A stretch of 37,091 nucleotides of DNA from a virus, in the IMG/VR virus record IMGVR_UViG_3300021517_000012, positions 1-37,091 of that record, one strand, 5' to 3'. The notes below the pieces were generated by a model, which was not told where the DNA came from, did no database searches, and saw nothing but the letters and a program-made list of their open reading frames with translations. Of the stretch, positions 1-7,897 are shown piece by piece; position 1 is the first letter of the stretch; every line of letters starts with the position of its first letter. The position numbers and the translations under genes were made by a program.

Positions 1-86
1 TTTGGCGCGGGGGCAGCAAGGGTGTCTCTACCTCACGCGGGATAAACAGTTCCGCTTCGGCTGGCCCTTGCAGCCCCCGCGCCAAA
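1..86. repeat. 22-bp near-perfect inverted repeat at the window edge
   Basis: Bases 1-22 and 65-86 are reverse complements with one mismatch (at position 15), separated by 42 bases. Both arms are GC-rich and lie inside the partial gene. A foldback of this kind exactly at a sequence end can be an amplification or assembly artefact, or a real strong hairpin that stopped assembly. Confidence 0.7.
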
Positions 87-178
87 TGGGTGATAGAGGC
101 ATCGTCCAGGTCGTTGGCCGGCTCGAGGCGAGGCGTAGTGCTGAACTTCTGGAAGGCAGCCAGGGTTAAGTCGCTCAT
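1..178 (-). CDS. Partial tail-region protein, N-terminal 59 residues
   Basis: The start of a gene that runs off the left edge. It begins MSDLTLAAFQKF and its ATG overlaps the stop of the preceding tail-tip gene in a TAATG junction, typical of translational coupling within one operon. Only 59 residues are visible and I do not recognise the family. Its place after the tail-tip gene suggests a tail or host-contact protein. The visible coding sequence contains both arms of a 22-bp inverted repeat at the window edge, so the sequence after about residue 30 may be an assembly artefact. Confidence 0.55.
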   Translation of the reverse strand, partial: MSDLTLAAFQKFSTTPRLEPANDLDDASITHLARGLQGPAEAELFIPREVETPLLPPRQ

Positions 179-2676
179 TAGTGAATTGACCAAAGGGGCG
201 TTATCCAAATTCCCCGGAAAGTCCAGGTCACGGTAATCGCTGGCGCGGTAGTGTTGTCGCCAGGATACCAATTGATAATGTTGTATTTATGGGGATGCAG
301 CTCCAGAGAACGGCCGTATACCTCCACACTGTTACCGTTAAAAGTCAGGGGCAAAGATGTGGATGAACTTGTAACCGCCTTACCGTTGTCGTAAAAGATG
401 GTGATGTTGTTGCCTACCCTGTCCACCAACTTCATGGCGTTAAACAACAGGGCAAGGTAATCAATATACAACGCAGGCGAACCAGAATCACGCCTGGCAA
501 CAATCTTAACGGTATTAGAGGCCCCGCCCAACACCTCCTCAATAACCCCATCCATCATCTTTGCTGGACTGGCAAAATAAGAACGACCGATCTCGTAAAG
601 CCGGTAGGTGGTATCGGTGGTTAGGGGCTTAAAATCCGTGTCCAGGCCATCATTACCCAGCCCTTGCCTGAACTTGACCCAAACGGCCGTACCAATGTCC
701 CTCATCCGGGCAATCACCTGAATGTCTCTCCCCCTCAGCAGGTCAGGTCGTGCCACCTGTGCATTACCCACCACACCCTCAGATGAACCCACATTGGCGG
801 CCACAGCCTCCCCTCCACACGTGCCTGCTTCTGCCACGCCAGATAGGTCGTAAAACTTGTTATCCATTGGGCTTACAAACTGTTCTAAGGGCAGGTTGTC
901 TAGCCAAAATGTACGGGCATTTGAGAGCTGAGTAGAGTAGCTAGCAGCAAATTGCAGGCGCGACGAGGGTGTGTTGCCAGGTATTCCCCCAATAACACAC
1001 CAGTTGTCGTCGCAGCCCTCTAGCACATCGTCGCCGTCATCCGTCCACAACCAGGGGATGGGCGAGAGGCACTGCCCCAGGCCGTCGCCGCCGTTGACGA
1101 AGGCACTGATATTGGTAGCATCGGCTAAAATCTCTCCGGCCGTCAACGCCCGGTCGAAAATGGCGAAATCAGAGAACGTGTCGTTGCCAGGGAACCCCCC
1201 CACTTCCGTTGTGCCGAGGTAGAAATAATCGCCAAACTCTCGTGGTGTGTAAGTATTGTCGCTGGCAATCTCCGTGCCATCACGGTAAATCTGCAATCCA
1301 CCACTTCCGAACAGACCGGTGCTGTAAACGCAATGGAAAATTAGCACATCCCCCTGGTCAAAGGATTGTGCCGACGAGGTGGCTGTATTTGTGCCATCCG
1401 TGAAAAAAAAGGTGGCTGCGCCGCTGTTGAAACCGAAGATCATACCGCCAATCGTGTCATGGAAATATGTGGCATCTAACGGCCGATCATCAGCCTGAGA
1501 CATCTTAACAACAACCCGCAATGTGCCTGCATTGGTAGACAGTAGAGTGGGTGCGGGAATTCGCCACCGCGCAACTGTGCGGGTAGATGTACTGGCGTGG
1601 GCCGTTCCCGACCAGGCGCAGCCAAGTAAATCGCCGTAACAAAGCGGGGTTGGATATTCCAATTGCTCCAATTGGAAACCGGCAACGGTGATGCTCTGCC
1701 CATTTACCACCTGAACACCAGTATTAACGGCCGAATTGATCCCTGTTACCGTCACGGAAACCCGATACCAGCCATTACCTATCGCCTGATAGGTGTAGGT
1801 ATAGCTTGGCTTCTGGTTGTTGTAATACAACCAAAATTCCGTAGGGTTGCTATCAATCGCCCCGCCATCATGTCTCTTGGCGTAAACGCTGAGGCAATGG
1901 GTGTTGGTGTTGCCCACGTTAATGGACTGGGTAAATGTATTGTTGGACGTGCTGTTGCTAAACAGTGTGGCGCTGGCCCGCGTCCCCGGTAGAACAAATT
2001 CCGGGTCATTGTTCTCTGTCGCCGTCAGGCTACTCCCGGCCGTCCATCCGTTGTTCCATGTTGAGTGCCCAAACACTGAGTTTGTGAACTTATTCGTGAT
2101 GGCCTCTGGAATGATCAGCCCCCGCGAACGGCCATCGGCCGTGCCAAAATTGTCTTCTACAATCCCGCCTGCCGCACTACCAAATCGCTGCGGCAAGCCC
2201 TGAGCATACGGCTTCACCCGCAGCGTTGCGTTGTACCCCGCTGCATACTTCCGCTGGTCGCCCATGCGGTAAAAATCATCTACCTGAGGTGTGCCCGCGT
2301 GAATAATCTCGTAGCGAACAGGCGCACCGTATTGCCCCCAAAGAGGCTCCACCGAGACATCATCATTGCCCTTCCAGCAGAAGAAAACGGGATCAGCCTT
2401 TGTGCCCGACTCGAGGAAGGCAGCCAACTGCTGCCCATTCAGGCGCACGGCCGCTTCGCTCCGCCCTGTCACCACCACTGGCAAATTGAACTCCACATCA
2501 AACGCCCGTTCAGACACCTTGTTGCTGCCACCGTAACGGTTCGCACTTGTGCCAAAGGCGAGCAAGGGTTCTTCCTGCGTGGCGGGCGGGACGAAGCTCT
2601 CCGCATCCACCTCGAAAGGTGCTTCATCCAGCCGGAGTGTTTTTGCGCCGCGCTTTAGGTATGCGATGTAGCCCAT
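178..2676 (-). CDS. Tail-tip / receptor-contact protein with a LamG-like domain
   Basis: 832 residues, starting MGYIAYLK directly after the tape-measure stop (TAGATG). The first ~170 residues look like a distal-tail-type N-terminus (F..D..F.LPV, then GYNATLRVKPYAQG). Residues ~200-340 form a Thr/Asn-rich beta region resembling phage head-spike/tail-fibre carbohydrate-binding domains (SVYAKRHDGG, GNGWYRVSVTVTG). Residues ~385-530 look like a LamG/concanavalin jelly roll (LQIYRDGTEIAS, FSDFAIFDRALTAGEI). The C-terminal ~290 residues are probably another beta domain. Place and size fit a baseplate or distal-tail protein that contacts host glycans. Receptor binding is inference. Confidence 0.7.
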   Translation of the reverse strand: MGYIAYLKRGAKTLRLDEAPFEVDAESFVPPATQEEPLLAFGTSANRYGGSNKVSERAFDVEFNLPVVVTGRSEAAVRLNGQQLAAFLESGTKADPVFFCWKGNDDVSVEPLWGQYGAPVRYEIIHAGTPQVDDFYRMGDQRKYAAGYNATLRVKPYAQGLPQRFGSAAGGIVEDNFGTADGRSRGLIIPEAITNKFTNSVFGHSTWNNGWTAGSSLTATENNDPEFVLPGTRASATLFSNSTSNNTFTQSINVGNTNTHCLSVYAKRHDGGAIDSNPTEFWLYYNNQKPSYTYTYQAIGNGWYRVSVTVTGINSAVNTGVQVVNGQSITVAGFQLEQLEYPTPLCYGDLLGCAWSGTAHASTSTRTVARWRIPAPTLLSTNAGTLRVVVKMSQADDRPLDATYFHDTIGGMIFGFNSGAATFFFTDGTNTATSSAQSFDQGDVLIFHCVYSTGLFGSGGLQIYRDGTEIASDNTYTPREFGDYFYLGTTEVGGFPGNDTFSDFAIFDRALTAGEILADATNISAFVNGGDGLGQCLSPIPWLWTDDGDDVLEGCDDNWCVIGGIPGNTPSSRLQFAASYSTQLSNARTFWLDNLPLEQFVSPMDNKFYDLSGVAEAGTCGGEAVAANVGSSEGVVGNAQVARPDLLRGRDIQVIARMRDIGTAVWVKFRQGLGNDGLDTDFKPLTTDTTYRLYEIGRSYFASPAKMMDGVIEEVLGGASNTVKIVARRDSGSPALYIDYLALLFNAMKLVDRVGNNITIFYDNGKAVTSSSTSLPLTFNGNSVEVYGRSLELHPHKYNIINWYPGDNTTAPAITVTWTFRGIWITPLWSIH

Positions 2677-5160
2677 CTACCCTCCTGCCACCCGAATTTG
2701 CCGGGAACGTTTAGCCAATATCTGGCTAATGCGGTTTGCCAGTTCGGTAGCTGATTCGCCTGGTTGTTGAATGACGGTACCAATCAACGGCCCGTTGACG
2801 TTAATGCTGCCCATGTCTAACCCGCCCAATTTGTGATTTGGGATGATGTGTCCAGCCGTTGAAGGCATGAACACTTCCGGCCCACGTTCGCCAACTGTGT
2901 ATAAGCGGTTGGGATAAACCAGCCCACCAAATGCCCGGCCGCCCCCACCGGTGGTTGAGCCAACCTCCTCATCTTTATCCCCGCCCGCCGCCTTTCCCGG
3001 TTCGCCAGTGCTAACGTAATTGGTTTCTACGGTCGTTCGCACGTGACGGCCGTCCAGGGCGTTCAGGCGTTCAATGACCTGATCAATGCCCGGCAGTGAT
3101 TCCAGAAAGCCAGCCCCGATTTTTGCCCCTTCTTCCGTCAACCGACCGGAGGCATCCGCCGCCCGCCCCTGACTGGACGTTAGCTCGTCGTACATCACGG
3201 CCGCGTCTGCGGTAGTGATTGAGCCTTCCACCACCTTTTGATTCAGGGCCTCAATCTCCAGGCGGGTATTCGCCGCTTCCAGTCGCAAGTCCGCCTCCGC
3301 CTGGCTCATCGCCCCAATCGCCACCGCATAATCTAAGGTACGCTGCAACGCCTCCGGGTCTGGCGATGCTTCCGCCAGGGCCAGGCTGCCCTCCAGGGCC
3401 AGCTGCTGGTAAGAAGCGATAATCGCGTTGTTCGCTTCAATGGCCGCGTCTTTGGCCGCCTGCATGTCCTCAATGCTGCCGGTGTAAGCAGAGCCGACGG
3501 TCTCACCGGCCGCTTCTAGATCGGCACGTTGGGCGATCAGTTCGGCTCGTTGCGTGGCGGTCAGGTCAGCTTGCAACGCTTTCCAGGCAGTCAGCCATTC
3601 CGCGCTACCTTCGGTTGTGTTCTTGAGGGTTTCTTCCCAGGCTGTGCGCTGGTCTTCCGTCAGGTCGGCCGCCAACTGCTCGGAAATGTCGGCAATCTCC
3701 CCCGCGTTATTCCGGGTATAAGTCACCCACTCACCTTGAGCATCCAGGGATTGTTGTTGCGCTGCCAGGAAAGCCTGGACGGGCTCGGCCGTTGCGTTAA
3801 ATGCACTCACCAGAGCGGTGTTAGCGGCAATCGTCGCCAGCCGCTGCTGTTCCAGCCCAATGGCAAACTTACGGGAGGCTTCATCGGCAGCAATGGCTTT
3901 GTCTGCATACATCTGGGCCATACCGCTACCCGTTGCCAGGGTTTCACTGTTCTGCTCCATCTGGTAGCCGACATTCTGGGCGGCCGTGAGCATGGCCTTG
4001 TCGCTGGATTCGACAGCCGCCGCCGCATGAACCAGGTTGTAATACTCCTCAACCGTCATTCCCAGCGTCTCCACATACAGTTCAAACTCGCGCCGGGCAA
4101 CACCGGTGAAGGAAGAAACAGCCGTCTCAAACTCACCAAACGAACCTGCCTGCGCCGCCATCGCACGACCGGTCGCCAGAATCCCCTCCCGCATCTGGTG
4201 ATGGGTGCCAGTCACATGCCCAGCAAAGCCACCCAGCATGTTGTAGGTGCTGGATAGCTTCGCGCCCTCAGCCGCCAAATCCTCCAGCGTCTTTGCGCCC
4301 TGGATGTTGTCGGCGATCATCTCCTCAACAGCGTTGCCATATTCGCCAGTGAGGGCAGCGATGGATGGTTTAATGTCGGTGGATACCTGTCTGGCTGCTT
4401 CAGCGAGATTTTGCACGGCGGCCGTTGCTACTGGCAGAGCGGCCGTGCCCAATGTTGCCAGGAACTCTTGCCACGCCGCCTGCATACCCCGCACCTGGTT
4501 GGCGTAACTATCAGAGGTACGAATCGCATCACCTTGCGCGTCCGTTGTGGAACGCATGATGATGTTCAGCCGCGCCTGGACTTTGGCCTGCTCCAACGCC
4601 GCGCCGGTCAGATTATCCCAACCGTTGGCCGCCAGTTCCGCTTTGAGCGTTGTCTCGGTGATGACAATACCAAAGGAGCGCACCGCCTCATGGTTGCCCA
4701 CTAGCGCACTGCTTAGGTTGGCCGCTACATCGGAAGAGGCCAGGTTGTTGAAGCTGGCTAAATCCTCGGTCAGTTTGGTCAGGCCAACAGAGAGTTCCGC
4801 CGCCTGTTCACGGGCAAAGCCCAACGGCACAAACGTATCCTGGAAACTGGCTGCAAACCCCTGTAAATCGTAGAGTGAACGGTTAGCCTGCTCGCCAAAT
4901 TGTTCAAGCTGGCTGGTGACACTATCGCCGGAGGAGCCAAAGACGACGTTAAACTTGCTCTGCATCTCCTCGATATTGCTGGCTGTCTGAATGGCATCCC
5001 GCCCAATCTTGAGGAGCAGCCCCGCCCCGCCAACGGCCGCGCTAATCTTCCCTAAATTGCCCAGGGCGCCGCTTAGGCCCTTGACCGATTGCTCGGCTTG
5101 ACCTGCGCCCTTGCCGTCGTATTGGGTGATGATTCGGATTCCTAGCCGTTTTTCATTCAT
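2677..5160 (-). CDS. Tail tape measure protein
   Basis: 827 residues. It sets tail length and is carried in the tail lumen. The N-terminus is Gly/Ala-rich with a hydrophobic stretch at ~33-54 (ISAAVGGAGLLLKIG), followed by long Ala/Gln/Glu-rich helical sequence (IEEMQSKFNVVFGSSGDS, EQAAELSVGLTKL). The C-terminus has the family hallmark GERGPEVFMPS followed by GHIIPN. At roughly 1.5 angstrom per residue it predicts a tail near 120 nm. It follows the tail chaperone as usual, except that a plus-strand gene and a leader hairpin intervene. The ATG has no clear SD and comes only a few bases after the U-run of a strong hairpin, which suggests translation or transcription is controlled there. Confidence 0.93.
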   Translation of the reverse strand: MNEKRLGIRIITQYDGKGAGQAEQSVKGLSGALGNLGKISAAVGGAGLLLKIGRDAIQTASNIEEMQSKFNVVFGSSGDSVTSQLEQFGEQANRSLYDLQGFAASFQDTFVPLGFAREQAAELSVGLTKLTEDLASFNNLASSDVAANLSSALVGNHEAVRSFGIVITETTLKAELAANGWDNLTGAALEQAKVQARLNIIMRSTTDAQGDAIRTSDSYANQVRGMQAAWQEFLATLGTAALPVATAAVQNLAEAARQVSTDIKPSIAALTGEYGNAVEEMIADNIQGAKTLEDLAAEGAKLSSTYNMLGGFAGHVTGTHHQMREGILATGRAMAAQAGSFGEFETAVSSFTGVARREFELYVETLGMTVEEYYNLVHAAAAVESSDKAMLTAAQNVGYQMEQNSETLATGSGMAQMYADKAIAADEASRKFAIGLEQQRLATIAANTALVSAFNATAEPVQAFLAAQQQSLDAQGEWVTYTRNNAGEIADISEQLAADLTEDQRTAWEETLKNTTEGSAEWLTAWKALQADLTATQRAELIAQRADLEAAGETVGSAYTGSIEDMQAAKDAAIEANNAIIASYQQLALEGSLALAEASPDPEALQRTLDYAVAIGAMSQAEADLRLEAANTRLEIEALNQKVVEGSITTADAAVMYDELTSSQGRAADASGRLTEEGAKIGAGFLESLPGIDQVIERLNALDGRHVRTTVETNYVSTGEPGKAAGGDKDEEVGSTTGGGGRAFGGLVYPNRLYTVGERGPEVFMPSTAGHIIPNHKLGGLDMGSINVNGPLIGTVIQQPGESATELANRISQILAKRSRQIRVAGG

Positions 5161-5166
5161 TCAAAC

Positions 5167-5224
5167 AAAAAGGCGGCTCGTGAGTGGGTTCTCACGAGCC
5201 GCTGTGGAAGTTTCCCAGAGGGGC
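5167..5224 (-). promoter_or_regulatory. Leader element A: CCCCTCT box plus terminator-like hairpin before the tape measure gene
   Basis: Read on minus: GCCCCTCTGGGAAA (5224-5211), a short spacer ending ACA, a perfect 12-bp stem GCGGCTCGTGAG/CTCACGAGCCGC (5202-5191 and 5184-5173), a 6-base loop, then TTTTT (5171-5167), with the ATG at 5160. It has the form of an intrinsic terminator placed between a promoter-like motif and the start codon. Two related elements lie at 12351-12405 and 18911-18973. Confidence 0.75.
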
Positions 5225-5236
5225 TAAATTCGATTT

Positions 5237-5250
5237 GATTTAATTTTACA
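5237..5250 (-). promoter_or_regulatory. AT-rich promoter/operator motif before tape measure
   Basis: Minus strand reads TGTAAAATTAAATC, a TAAAAT -10-like hexamer followed by TAAATC. It is identical over these 14 bases to the motif at 12418-12431 and belongs to the family also seen at 13885, 20592, 31200, 31563, 31996 and 36611. I see no good -35. Confidence 0.5.
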
Positions 5251-5293
5251 TTATCAAAGGATAGGGGTCAATTAGCAGGGGGAAGGGAATTGT

Positions 5294-5323
5294 TTGACGG
5301 CCGTCCCCTACCGCACTTATACT
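5294..5323 (+). promoter_or_regulatory. Sigma70-like promoter for the plus-strand gene at 5365
   Basis: TTGACG (5294-5299) and TATACT (5318-5323) with an 18-base spacer, on plus. The spacer begins inside an ACGGCCGT palindrome. It lies 41 bases before the ATG of the only internal plus-strand gene, giving it its own transcription. Confidence 0.55.
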
Positions 5324-5364
5324 AACCCCATCTTAGCGTTGTTTCACCAAACAGGAGGAACCCC

Positions 5365-5742
5365 ATGAAGCGTTACAAATACTTGAGCATGACCGTTGAA
5401 ACGATGTGGGGGGATAAGCAGGGCTTCATCAACTACACCAGCCTCAACCTATATTGTACCCACGTAGACGTTTTAGACTGGCTGATAGACAAGGCTAAAA
5501 TACATGCGCCCAAAGTGGAGTTACGCCATGTTCAACATGATGTCACCGGCACAACTTGTTTTTTGCAACTACATCGGCTAGATGGGAATGATGAGCGAAT
5601 ATCTCGCTGGTTGTTCAGGGAGTTGTGTGAAGGCGGGTGGGAGCCGTTTGACGTGGTGATGACCAAAGACTTTCAAGTGATGCACCTGCGCTACCAGGAA
5701 GAAGCAGTAGGCACACCAACGGCCGGTAACGCTGTAGAATAG
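5365..5742 (+). CDS. Moron-like hypothetical protein on the opposite strand
   Basis: 125 residues, starting MKRYKYLSMTVETMWG, with a strong SD (GGAGG, 6 bases before ATG). No signal peptide or membrane segment is visible and I do not recognise a family. It is the only plus-strand gene inside the minus-strand late operon, has its own promoter (5294-5323) and is closed by a hairpin terminator (5804-5834). That is the classic moron arrangement: an extra gene expressed independently of the phage programme, often from the prophage. It sits exactly between the tail chaperone and the tape measure, normally a tight unit. Function is unknown; superinfection exclusion or another lysogen trait is only a guess. 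Confidence 0.75.
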   Translation: MKRYKYLSMTVETMWGDKQGFINYTSLNLYCTHVDVLDWLIDKAKIHAPKVELRHVQHDVTGTTCFLQLHRLDGNDERISRWLFRELCEGGWEPFDVVMTKDFQVMHLRYQEEAVGTPTAGNAVE

Positions 5743-5786
5743 AGGGTTGTAGCTCTCCGGCGAATTGCATATAATGCAGTCGGTCT

Positions 5787-5834
5787 TGTCTCGCAAGAGA
5801 CACAAAAGCCCTGTCTGTTCCCAGCAGGGCTTTT
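5787..5834. terminator. Bidirectional terminator between convergent genes
   Basis: A perfect 10-bp stem AAAAGCCCTG/CAGGGCTTTT (5804-5813 and 5825-5834), T/A-rich on both sides, lies between the plus-strand gene ending at 5742 and the minus-strand frame ending at 5839. A second small hairpin TGTCTC-GCAA-GAGACA occupies 5787-5802. It should stop both convergent transcripts, so the tape measure gene would need its own promoter. Confidence 0.8.
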
Positions 5835-5838
5835 GCTT

Positions 5839-6156
5839 TTATTCTTCATCTTCGAGCCAGGGACATAGCCAAACGCCTTGCTCATCCTCTGGCGATTTAG
5901 ACATTACCCAAAGCCGGAAACGGCCGTTTCGCCGCTTGAACTCATTATCCTTCTCCGAAGAATAAATCCGCTCAATCGCCCAGGCATTATGTACACAATC
6001 CATCTCATATTCATCTTGCGCCAACGGGCCATCGGGGCGCGGGAAGTGCAACCAATTCCCGTAATAATCCAGGCACTCCCGCGCCAACGCCAGCGACCAG
6101 GGCGGTGGGCCATCCCGACCCTTCCGAATTATGTGACCCCATACAGCGCGGGCATT
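5839..6156 (-). CDS. Tail assembly chaperone, -1 frameshift extension (gpT-like part)
   Basis: An open frame of ~105 codons with no good start of its own: no ATG or GTG with an SD near its upstream end, only a weak internal TTG. It continues the upstream chaperone gene in the -1 frame from an A AAA AAA slippery site. Sequence such as LARECLDYYGNWLHFPRPDG and a C-terminus ending PWLEDEE looks like real protein. In lambda-type siphophages the protein just before the tape measure is made as a short form (G) and a frameshifted long form (GT), which load the tape measure for tube assembly. Joined as 6950..6156 plus 6156..5839 it gives about 370 residues. Confidence 0.7.
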   Translation of the reverse strand, partial: NARAVWGHIIRKGRDGPPPWSLALARECLDYYGNWLHFPRPDGPLAQDEYEMDCVHNAWAIERIYSSEKDNEFKRRNGRFRLWVMSKSPEDEQGVWLCPWLEDEE

Positions 6157-6950
6157 TTTTTTAAGGTCATCGTCTTGGCAAGATATGCCTCGGCCGCCAG
6201 CACCAGGAACGAGGCCAGCAGCAAAGGGGCTTCCTCCCCATCTTTGTGCTTCATCAGCTTTAACGGTATATCTCCCACCGCCCAACTCTCAATCAGTTCC
6301 AACGCCGCCCGGTATTGGCGCATGAAGAAGGTGTTGTCAATGTCGGTGGCTTCCACGCCGGGCAAAGCACGTAACGACTTTTGCCAACGCGAATAACTCG
6401 TCTTCGTCATCACCTTTGCAAAGGTCACGCTGCCAGTGTAAGTCTGCAAATCCGGCAACAAACCGGCAAGCATCGGTTCGGCCACGTCAATGGTGTTGGA
6501 TGACAGCCGGAAGCGGGTCAACCGGGCGATCTTCGTCTGGCGATTCTCCAGGACGACGTAGCTGCCAAAATACGCCTCGGCACAATCACAAACCCAGGTA
6601 GCAAAAGGGATGGGTAGATCGTCTGGCACACGGCCGTCCACAATCACCACATTACGCAGATTAAACGCATCCGGGTTATGCAGGTTGGGCTCAACATCAC
6701 CCTCTGGCATTATCTCCTCCAACGCCGCAATCGTCATCGCTGCCCGGTATTCGCGCAGCAAAGCATCGTTATCCGGGTCTTCCTTGTTCGCCAGGTTCGG
6801 CATGAGTGCCCGGTACCAACGTTTGTAATCACCTAATGTAAACGGGTTGGGGAAGATGAGTTTGGCGGAAACGGCCGTCACCCCCGGATAATCCTCAGCA
6901 GCGGCCGTATGAAAAACGTGTTGCGGTACGTAGACCTCCCGATTGCCCAC
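6129..6950 (-). CDS. Tail assembly chaperone, zero-frame product (gpG-like), with two similar domains
   Basis: 273 residues from a GTG at 6950 (MGNREVYVPQHVF), chosen because AGGAG lies 7 bases upstream; an earlier in-frame TTG at 7001 lacks this. Place (tail tube gene before, tape measure after) and the frameshift site identify it rather than recognised sequence. It seems to contain a tandem duplication: YKRWYRAL...LREYRAAMTIAALEEI...FATWVCDCAEAYFG in the first half matches YSRWQKSLRAL...MRQYRAALELIESW...LLASFLVLAAEAYLA in the second. G-like chaperones are usually about half this size. The zero frame ends at a TAA 24 bases past the slippery site. Confidence 0.7.
   Translation of the reverse strand: MGNREVYVPQHVFHTAAAEDYPGVTAVSAKLIFPNPFTLGDYKRWYRALMPNLANKEDPDNDALLREYRAAMTIAALEEIMPEGDVEPNLHNPDAFNLRNVVIVDGRVPDDLPIPFATWVCDCAEAYFGSYVVLENRQTKIARLTRFRLSSNTIDVAEPMLAGLLPDLQTYTGSVTFAKVMTKTSYSRWQKSLRALPGVEATDIDNTFFMRQYRAALELIESWAVGDIPLKLMKHKDGEEAPLLLASFLVLAAEAYLAKTMTLKKMPALYGVT
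6155..6162 (-). other. -1 ribosomal frameshift slippery site (A AAA AAA)
   Basis: On minus the zero frame reads TTA AAA AAA ATG, so the heptamer A AAA AAA (6162-6156) is in the canonical X XXY YYZ phase. Slipping back one base continues as AAT GCC into the frame that ends at 5839. Eight A residues in a row also make this a place where a sequencing error must be excluded, but the phase and context match tail chaperones. Confidence 0.75.
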
Positions 6951-6968
6951 GGCACATCTCCTATTATA

Positions 6969-6991
6969 GGGGCGGGTCTGAGATCCGCCCC
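6969..6991 (-). other. Intercistronic hairpin between tail tube and chaperone genes
   Basis: GGGGCGG/CCGCCCC stem with a 9-base loop, between the tail tube stop (6998) and the chaperone GTG (6950). No U-run follows; the next bases are TATAATAGGAG with the chaperone SD. It may protect the abundant tail tube mRNA end or hold down the chaperone level. Confidence 0.5.
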
Positions 6992-6997
6992 TTACGA

Positions 6998-7471
6998 TCA
7001 AGGAACTGCATCCCGATGAATAATACCGTCAACCACATGCGTCAACTGCTTGCTCACCGGGTTCGCATCACCCGCATTACCGCCCGTAAACGGGTTGGTC
7101 AGCAAGGCGACTTTGGCCGTGCGTCGTAACGCGCCAGAGGCACCCTCGTTATAAGACCAGCGAATGTAATAGCACCGTTCACCCGTGCCATCCCACGTGT
7201 CAGTCAGGAATTCCAGGAAGCTGTTGGCATCGTTCTCAAAAACCACATCCAGAACGACATTTTGCAAACCAGCCCCAGTCATACCCGCGATGACGTTGCC
7301 GCCAAAGGTGCGTTTCATCGCCGCTTCCTTGTCGCCGCCCGTCACGTCGAGCATACCCACCACACCATTCACTTCGTTCCAGGTGTGCCCGACATCATTC
7401 CAGGTCAGGCTCGGATCGTCGGAATACTCTACCAGCAGGTCTGCGCCGCTTGAACCTTCACATATTGCCAT
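6998..7471 (-). CDS. Major tail tube protein (probable)
   Basis: 157 residues, MAICEGSSGADLLVEYSDD, with a good SD (AGGAG, 7 bases before ATG). It is beta-rich with typical tube-protein features: a small acidic N-terminus, a Thr/Asn-rich core (WNDVGHTWNEVNGVVGMLDV, FENDANSFLEFLTDTWDG) and a length near the usual 150-250. It lies immediately before the frameshifted chaperone and tape measure, the conserved siphovirus order. Assignment rests mainly on order, composition and size; no diagnostic motif is visible. Confidence 0.65.
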   Translation of the reverse strand: MAICEGSSGADLLVEYSDDPSLTWNDVGHTWNEVNGVVGMLDVTGGDKEAAMKRTFGGNVIAGMTGAGLQNVVLDVVFENDANSFLEFLTDTWDGTGERCYYIRWSYNEGASGALRRTAKVALLTNPFTGGNAGDANPVSKQLTHVVDGIIHRDAVP

Positions 7472-7473
7472 GA

Positions 7474-7869
7474 TTATTCTCCTTGAAGCTGTGCGGACGC
7501 TTCCTGCCAGGCTGCGACCTTGCTTTCAGTCACGTCCAATGTTGTCGCTAAAGCGGCCGGGTCAGCCGCCACCAATTCAGCCAGCGAACGGATGCCAGCC
7601 GCTACCAGCTTCTCGGCCGTCTTGGGGCCAATGCCATCCACTTCCACCAGCGCAGCAGTCGCTTCCTCATCGGATACAGCCGCTTCCGTTTCCGCTAGTG
7701 GTGGTTCTGGCTCCTCTGCCCATTCAGCATAGCCATCCCTCACCAGCGAATGGGCATACGTCTGGCTCAGAACGACGGCCGTCTCGCCCGCTTTCACCTT
7801 AAACGCCTTAGCAAACGGGTCTAAAAACTTAAACCCATCGCCCGCTTCGGTAACAATGACTTTGTTCAT
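7474..7869 (-). CDS. Helix-hairpin-helix protein in the tail module
   Basis: 131 residues from ATG with GGAGG upstream. The N-terminal ~50 residues (KVIVTEAGDGFKFLDPFAKAFKVKAG) resemble small neck/tail proteins. An acidic Glu/Ala linker follows, and residues ~78-110 are a clear helix-hairpin-helix: VDGIGPKTAEKLVAAGIRS then LAELVAADP. HhH domains of this type bind DNA backbone or pack as small protein modules, and are sometimes added to phage virion proteins. Function here is unknown. Confidence 0.65.
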   Translation of the reverse strand: MNKVIVTEAGDGFKFLDPFAKAFKVKAGETAVVLSQTYAHSLVRDGYAEWAEEPEPPLAETEAAVSDEEATAALVEVDGIGPKTAEKLVAAGIRSLAELVAADPAALATTLDVTESKVAAWQEASAQLQGE

Positions 7870-7897
7870 ACGTCCTCCGGTCGCAGATTCTCTGCGG

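Noticed and set aside
3529-4257. A 242-codon plus-strand open frame over the tape measure gene
   Set aside because: Antisense to the tape measure; no SD, no domain.
5904-6113. A 69-codon frame starting MAHRPGRWRWRG after the chaperone stop, with GGAAGGG upstream
   Set aside because: Very Arg/Trp-rich and without recognisable features, while the frame reached by the -1 shift looks like real protein.
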